Below the pieces are notes generated by a model. It was not told where the DNA came from, did no database searches, and saw nothing but the letters and a program-made list of their open reading frames with translations. Position numbers and translations under genes: made by a program. Below are positions 58,201-64,000 of a stretch of 64,000 nt of DNA, in pieces. Origin of the DNA: Rhizophagus irregularis (lineage: Eukaryota; Glomeromycota; Glomeromycetes; Glomerales; Glomeraceae); contig NC_089442.1 of the NCBI RefSeq assembly GCF_026210795.1, positions 806,001-870,000 on the forward strand, written 5' to 3'. Positions within the stretch are counted from its first letter, which is position 1, and the number at the start of each line of letters is the position of its first letter.

Positions 58201-58970
58201 ACAATTATTTATAAAGGTGAATATGCAGTTATTCAATTCTTTTGATCTTTTTTTAGAAATTTATAAATGAAGAAAAAAAGAAACGGAAAAAAGGTGCAAA
58301 CCATGGTTTCGCAGCATCGATCTGATTACCAAGACAAACCTAAATGATGAATGAAAATTTTTTCATTTAATAATAAATTAAACCAAAAAAAGAAAGAGAA
58401 AAAAAGAAGTTGTTCGATTTTATGTTCAAATATTATCAAGCCACTCGTCTTCAAAATACTACATTATCTTAGTTAGGATCGAGATCTAAGGATTTTTGGA
58501 AGCATTATTTCGTTAAATCCTCTTTTTTTTATATTTCTTTATATTGTCGATAAAATCTTGAATCATTTTTTTATTTAGAGTAGTAATTACCTATCTAATT
58601 ATTTACTCATTTAGAGAGACGTTTTACCTATTGGGAGAAAGATTAACTCGCTCGAATAGAACATGATTAACACTTTGAATATCATTATTCGGCAGTTAGA
58701 TTACTAGTTTATCATTTAAAAAAAACCTTATCAAATAAATTGGAATTTTGGCGTTCGTAACAGCGAGCGATAAGTTTGGTTTTTTTTTATTTTAAACTAA
58801 TTCATTTTATTCTAATTTTAGGTATATTTCTGTCTTGAAAGCAAATCCGGTACCCACGAGCAAACTATACCGCTCCTCCACTCAACACTACAACAACAAT
58901 ACCACTTCTTCACAATCGATTTCTTTCATTTTTTCTTTAGAACCATCAAGATGATGACAAATTTGGTGTA
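58201..58970. other. Intergenic region, nothing recognised
   Basis: AT-rich with A-rich and T-rich runs. No supported feature. Confidence 0.4.
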
Positions 58971-59170
58971 CAGTCTAACCTCGATATACCGTTATTCGAT
59001 ATACCGATATACTATTTAAAAACTTGATATACCGATAAAATTTTATTTCCCACTATATGTGAGGACATATATGTATACAGTCAAACCTTTATATAACGAT
59101 ATGTCGTGACATACATGAAATTTTTAGAAAATATCGTTATATCAAAGTTATACCGATATTTATCTCTCTC
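58971..59170 (+). repeat. Two pogo/Tc1-like terminal sequences in direct orientation
   Basis: cagtctaacctcgatatacc at 58971 and cagtcaaacctttatataac at 59078, each directly preceded by TA. CAGTCAAACCTCTATATAACG-like ends are typical of pogo-family DNA transposons, which insert at TA. Matching right ends were not found, so these are solo termini or a rearranged non-autonomous element. The interior is rich in gatataccg words. Confidence 0.5.
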
Positions 59171-59334
59171 TTGGAGGCCTTATAGTGAGGTGTTTATTTT
59201 TAATTTTGAACAATTTCACTTTGTAACTCGAAATTAAGGTACGAACCACGAAAATTTTTAACTCAAGACGAATTGTTGATCACGTGATTATAATGACTTC
59301 AAAACCTTAATTTATCTTTCTATATCTGCTTTTA

Positions 59335-59768
59335 TTTCGTATAATGAAAAAGATGAGTCTAGGATAGAATTATTTTAAGATTAGCACATGTTCTTCCTTG
59401 TAAATTAGAATATTTGAATTTATATTTAGGACTCGGAGATTAGAAAAAATATTTGAGAAGTATTTTTAAAAAATTTAAAACATATGTTAAAAAAACATAT
59501 GTTTATTAAGAAATTATTATTCAAAATTAATAATTTATTTAATATTTTACCATATATAAAGGAATATATTATGAAAGAAAAAAGGGTGAATATTTAGCTA
59601 TTGATGGATTTATACAAATCCGAGTAGTTATTAGTATAATTCGGTATAAAAAAAAGAGTTGTTTGCCATAACAGATGAATTGAAGGAATTTGAATCATAT
59701 AACATTAAAGAATATAATAATTTAAATATTAAAGCTTATGAATTTATACTAGATGAGATGTATTAGGG
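59335..59768 (+). pseudogene. F-box gene 3'-end relic (third copy)
   Basis: Matches the last 430 bases of the 35.6-kb and 51.5-kb F-box copies: YNEKDESRIELF, then shifted SCKLEYLNL-type sequence, and an end reading NIKAYEFILDEMY plus stop. The first two thirds of the gene are absent. Confidence 0.8.
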
Positions 59769-61021
59769 ATATGTATAATGTATCTTAATTTTATTTACTA
59801 TATCTATTAAGAATTATTATTATATAGTATTATTCATTTTGTATCTAATTCGTATGAGAATAAAGATTATTGGATTTAAGAAAAAAAAAACATTATTTTT
59901 TTTAAGATTATTTTATATTGTCTTCATCTGTAATAAAATGCTAATAATAATTTCTTTCAATAATGTAACGAAAAAAGTTGCCATTTTGAAAATATATTTT
60001 TTATATAATTAAACATTAATAAAATGCTTTGTTCTTTGCATTCTATATATTTTATTGACGTATTACCATCCTATTAAAGGTATTTGTAAAAAAAAAAATT
60101 CGTCCATTTGTATTTTCTCTCTACAATACTTTATAAATATATGTTACACAAAATTTATTTGACAAGGTAATATACATTTAACGAAAAAAATATATCAAGA
60201 AGCAAATATTCATCTTCATGTTTATATTAGAAATAGTTTTAAAAATCCAGATAGACAAGTATTTTAAGTATGATTATAATAATTGAACTTCCAATTAGTG
60301 TATATAGATCGGGATCCGTACAATAAATAAGAATCAATAATCATTATTTGTTAATATTATATGCCCAATATAAATAATAAAACTTAGTTTACCTTTCAAA
60401 ATAACGTTAAACATTGCAATCTAAAAAAGGCTGGCAAGAATCTTATTTTCAGTCAAATACTTCGGTAAATAATTACATTTGTGTGAAGTCGCAGTTTCAT
60501 CGCTATTATACTTGAAGTTGAATCGCCAGTAGTTTCATAATAAAATACGATGAAAATAAAAAAAAATTTACAAAAGTAATATGGAAGTAGCTTGGCATTA
60601 TGCGACTGATTTGTCCGATTAATAAATTCATATGTAGTATTTTTTATTATAATTGATCGACAAAGGCGCAGTTTCAACCACAGCGATAATGATAATCTTT
60701 ATTTAATATATAATTAAAAACATCTAACAATAAAACATCAAATTCTGTAAATATACATAAAAAAAGATAATAATGATAATAATAATCTTAACAATAATTA
60801 AAATTATGTATAAATATCTCAAATTGGAAAAAAAATTGTTAATATAGTTGACACTTAGATTTTATCGTATAACAAAATCCTTTTCTTCGTTTAAAATTCT
60901 ACTAGTTCTTAAGCTTTTTAGCTTTTAATGAACTATAGGTACTAGAAATTAAACAATTTTCTGAAATATATTTTAAAATTTAATTTAGTATCAAGAATAA
61001 GAAAAAAAAAATAAAGAAATA
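59769..61021. other. Intergenic region, nothing recognised
   Basis: AT-rich; a minus-strand frame at 60453-60677 shows no family features. A GC-richer patch at 60480-60530 and 60660-60690 has related gcgcagtttcaac / gtcgcagtttcatc words. Confidence 0.4.
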
Positions 61022-62564
61022 TTATTTACCTAAACTTTCACTTAGCACTATTTTATCATCATCCTTGTTATTATTATTAATTATAATTTTTGAACTCAAT
61101 TCTTCTTGATTTAAAATTTCGTTTAAAATTGAAGAAAAATCAATTTTCCTACTTATATAACAAGATAATGGATGATTTTGAATAACAGGTTCATTATCTG
61201 TAAAATAAATTTTTATTTTTATTTAAAAATTATTAATTAAAATCAAAATAGATTTACTATTATTTCTTTACCTGATGCAAGTACTCTATCATAGTTATAA
61301 AAGGACAATTCATTTCTCCATTTATCACAATATCTAACTAGTTCTTTAGCGATTGGCCTTTTGTTTGGATCAGAATCCCAACATCTTTTCATTAATTCCA
61401 TATATTCAACTTCTGTGCAGTCAATAATCTTTGGTCTTAATCCTTGACATATATCTAGGGATAGTCTGAAGTCATGAGGTACATTATTAAAAGCAGGAAT
61501 ACTATACATCATTTCCCACATTATAATACCAAAGGAATATATATCGGAAGCTTTAATGTATTGATTTCCACGTAATACCTCAGGAGCAATGTAAGGAATT
61601 ACTCCATAAATTTCTTTAGACTTAGTATGTCTATCTGCTGGTTGGCTTAATCCAAAATCACTTATACAAGCAAAATTATTATTAAATAAAAGTATATTCC
61701 CACTATGAAGATCTCCATGAACTAAATTACATCTATGTAATGCTGAAAGTGATTCTGCTACAAAGTATAAATTTTCATACTTATCAAATGGATTGTATTT
61801 CTTTATCGTTAGATTGGATCTTAAATCGCCAAGTTTCATATATTCCATCACAATCATATAATTTAACGTTTCTGGGTCTTGAGTAATTCCATATAACTGC
61901 ATTGAATAAGAATAGTTATCTTTAGCAGAATGTAAATAGCTTAAATAGTTTTTCCACTAAAAATAAACAAACACGCATTAAGTTTATGTTTACAGATAAA
62001 TAATTTTTACATTAGTAGTCTAAGTAAATAATTTACCTCATTTAAAAAATTTTCACTATTATTTGAGGAATTATTTAAAAGTTTTAATACGACATGCCTC
62101 CCAAATCTTTCATATTTATTAAGAGGAGACTTAATATTTTCTTTACTTGCATCTTTATAATCTTTATCATTAATAACTCGTCCATATATACTATCAAATT
62201 CTCTCTCCCATTGTTGAGCCTTACTATCCCATCTTTTAACGTATCCAGTTAACAAAATTGCTTTATAAACAATACTGAATCCACCTTGGGCGAGGTATTT
62301 TATGTTTCTAAAACGATTATAAGGATACCATTCTAAAACTTCAAAACAATTTCTTGCTTTTAACTGAGAATCTTGTATAAACTTGTCTATAAATTTATTA
62401 TCACTAGTCCACTTATCGAAATCCTGCTGAAATCGGTTGGAATTGCAATTTCAACACCAATACCAATGGGTATTCAGTTGTTTACAATCAGTGCATAGTC
62501 CATATTTTTTGTTAACTATTATTTCTTCATATACACATAAAATATTTTCTATATTTTCAGGCAT
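61022..62564 (-). pseudogene. Zinc-ribbon protein kinase with an in-frame stop at codon 38
   Basis: Exons 62564-62037, 61956-61272 and 61197-61022 (phases agree; 462 codons). The kinase is complete: EWYPYNRF, glycine loop AQGGFSIVY, VVLK lysine, catalytic loop VHGDLHSGN (His-Gly-Asp instead of HRD), DFG, IAPE and CWDSDPNKRP, with a long tail. The N-terminal zinc ribbon (CTDC, then WYWC-stop-NC) contains TGA at 62451-62453 where the family has an ordinary codon between the second cysteine pair. I tested a GT-AG intron over the stop; it would break the frame. So the gene is either recently inactivated, translated from a downstream site, read through, or carries an assembly or allelic error. Everything downstream is intact, which argues for a very recent event. 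Confidence 0.8.
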
Positions 62565-62963
62565 ACTTTTGTGGGAACTTTCTTGATATAAAAAAATAAG
62601 AAATGGCAAACGTAATCATAAATTACCCGTAAATGAACATTTTATTTTATTAGGTTGAGAAAATTTGACACAAATATCATAATCACCATATGTAACATAT
62701 GACAAAAATATAATGACATTTTTACTATATTTGGATCGTCAGCTGATTAATCTAAAAATTTGATAATCACTAATTTATTGTTTTTTCGGAGATGACTCCG
62801 GAGGATCTTTTATTCTTTTTTCTTAAAATATTTTATTCAACGTCGAAAATACCAGATGATACTTGTTTGGATGTAAATAAATAATTTTGTATTCTTCGAT
62901 ATGTTTACACTTAAAAATAAGTTAGTTTTATATATAATTTTAATCAATGATGATCGTGCATTG
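62565..62963. other. Upstream region of the 61-kb kinase
   Basis: No gene. A near-palindromic ttttttcggagatgactccggagg word at about 62782-62805. Otherwise AT-rich. Confidence 0.35.
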
Positions 62964-63160
62964 CCCTATAAAAAATTTTATCCGTTATTTCTGTAAAAAC
63001 TCCGTAAAAATGAGCCTTTCACGAATCCACTCACTATCCATTCACGGAAAATGTAAATAATTTGATAAATTCCGTGATATAAGGCTATTAATTCCGGAAA
63101 TATAAGCCTTTTACAGAAAAAGACAGAATATAAAAAACGGATCGACTTTTTTTTACAGGG
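62964..63160. mobile_element. CCCTRTAAA-type MITE with 3-bp flanking repeat
   Basis: 197 bases starting ccctataaaaaattttatcc and ending ggatcgacttttttttacag + gg. The arms pair imperfectly, with repeated ttccg...aagcc words inside, and the flanks share TTG. The two short minus-strand frames here (62978-63288) lie inside the repeat and are not genes. Confidence 0.55.
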
Positions 63161-64000
63161 TTGATGAAACAATTGAAACATGTTACAATAATATAATATA
63201 ATTCGTGATTTAGTTTCAATAATTTCAATATTATCTTCTGACACAGTCCGACAGTCGTTGACACATATGTAAATATGTACTGTCTCATTCCTTTTAAGAA
63301 AGTGTACTATATCGTAAAAATATATGAAACTATTTTTTTTTTATTCCGTTATTTAACATATATAAGCTTTTTGTCATTACCAAAACAAATTTATAGTTAA
63401 GCCCTATTTGAAAAAGATATTTCTCGAGTGATCGGCAACATCACATATGGTTGAACATTTCATAGTATAATTATAAATCAATTGAATTATTTCTAGAAAA
63501 GTTTTTTTTTTCATTCAACTATATTGATTTAACTGGTTAATATTGATCATGCATAAAAAGTTGGAGTTATTCAAGAAGTAAAACAAAATCAAATGCTCCA
63601 GATGATGAACCTCGTATCTTGAATTTTTGAAAATATACGTATATACTTTAAATTTACACGTATTTAGGCTAGTATCCTGAAACTTTTATTCAAAAAAAAA
63701 ATTTCATAGTCATTTATTTTCATTTATCGCTCTTTCCTCTTATCGTATCAAACTTTTCACTCTAATCCTCTCACATTTTCCCTTCTATTTTTGATTATTC
63801 TTTGGAAATTTTATGACTAATTGAAGAACAATGATTAAATAATTCAAATTTCTTTTTCTTTTTGACTAAATATTACTTCAAAATACGCTATTTAATATTT
63901 TATGTCATTTCAGTTGTATTCATCAAATAACTTTAAGAAACAAATATACGTATAATTCGTTTATTTATCATTATATACTGACCTGTAAAAACAAAGACGA
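63161..64000. other. Intergenic region to window end, nothing recognised
   Basis: AT-rich sequence with no open frame or repeat I can support. Confidence 0.45.

Noticed and set aside
62430-62470. A mini-intron removing the TGA in the 61-kb kinase
   Set aside because: The only GT-AG pair nearby gives a 37-base intron and breaks the downstream reading frame.
62978-63288. Two overlapping minus-strand short ORFs
   Set aside because: They lie within and beside the CCCTRTAAA element and show no coding features.
1-64000. tRNA, rRNA or CRISPR arrays
   Set aside because: No cloverleaf-like GC-rich segment with A/B boxes, no rRNA motif and no regularly spaced short direct repeats were seen by eye. 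A tRNA scan would be needed to exclude single tRNAs.

Overview
The window looks like nuclear DNA of an arbuscular mycorrhizal fungus of the Rhizophagus type. It is very AT-rich, has many short GT-AG introns (about 70-200 bases), and carries the gene families expanded in those genomes: protein kinases with N-terminal CxxC zinc ribbons and an 'EWIPYNQF' motif before the glycine loop, F-box proteins, and lineage-specific secreted cysteine proteins. The organism call is inference from family style. I could not run a search. All exon models were built by hand from splice signals, reading phase and paralogue comparison.

Layout. 1-2.6 kb: one small secreted ML-like (lipid-recognition) protein. 2.65-11.3 kb: a full-length LINE on the minus strand with two intact ORFs, a TAAA-type 3' tail and a perfect 16-bp target-site duplication. 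14.0-16.4 kb: a kinase. 17.3-18.2 kb: a two-exon secreted cysteine protein. 22.3-25.5 kb: a kinase gene in which the exon for 'zinc ribbon plus kinase N-lobe' is present four times before a single C-lobe. 28.0-28.7 kb: a dead copy of the secreted protein. 29.2-32.5 kb: an eight-exon VIT/von Willebrand A gene. 35.6-37.4 kb: a broken F-box gene. 37.6-38.1 kb: a hAT-type MITE. 41.1-41.9 kb: an intact second copy of the secreted protein. 46.7-48.3 kb: an intact F-box/LRR gene. 48.7-50.7 kb: a kinase with a duplicated N-lobe and a one-base frameshift. 51.5-53.1 kb: a decayed F-box copy. 54.9-55.6 kb: a putative mitochondrial membrane protein with a minisatellite-encoded coiled coil. 59.3-59.8 kb: an F-box 3' relic. 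61.0-62.6 kb: a kinase with an early nonsense codon. Between them lie kinase 3'-end relics, inverted-repeat elements and long AT-rich stretches without recognisable genes.

Most striking observation. The VIT/VWA protein carries, just before its C-terminal domain, a copy of the histone H4 tail (GKQLGVGGAKRHRQILRD, read across an intron) followed by three tandem copies of the histone H3 tail (for example RVKQTARKSTGG and TARKSTGGKAPTKL). No histone fold follows. This looks like a histone-tail mimic built into a cytoplasmic-type VWA scaffold. Reading through intron 6 ends the protein before the last H4-like residues and all H3-like repeats, so splicing could switch the module.

There are no operons. 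The genes are linked mainly by family history: tandem and segmental duplication (27.6-28.9 kb with 40.5-42.1 kb; 34.1-35.0 kb with 39.2-39.9 kb), exon duplication inside kinases, LINE-type retroposition (the LINE itself and a 110-bp retrocopy at 54.4 kb), and decay of the duplicates.
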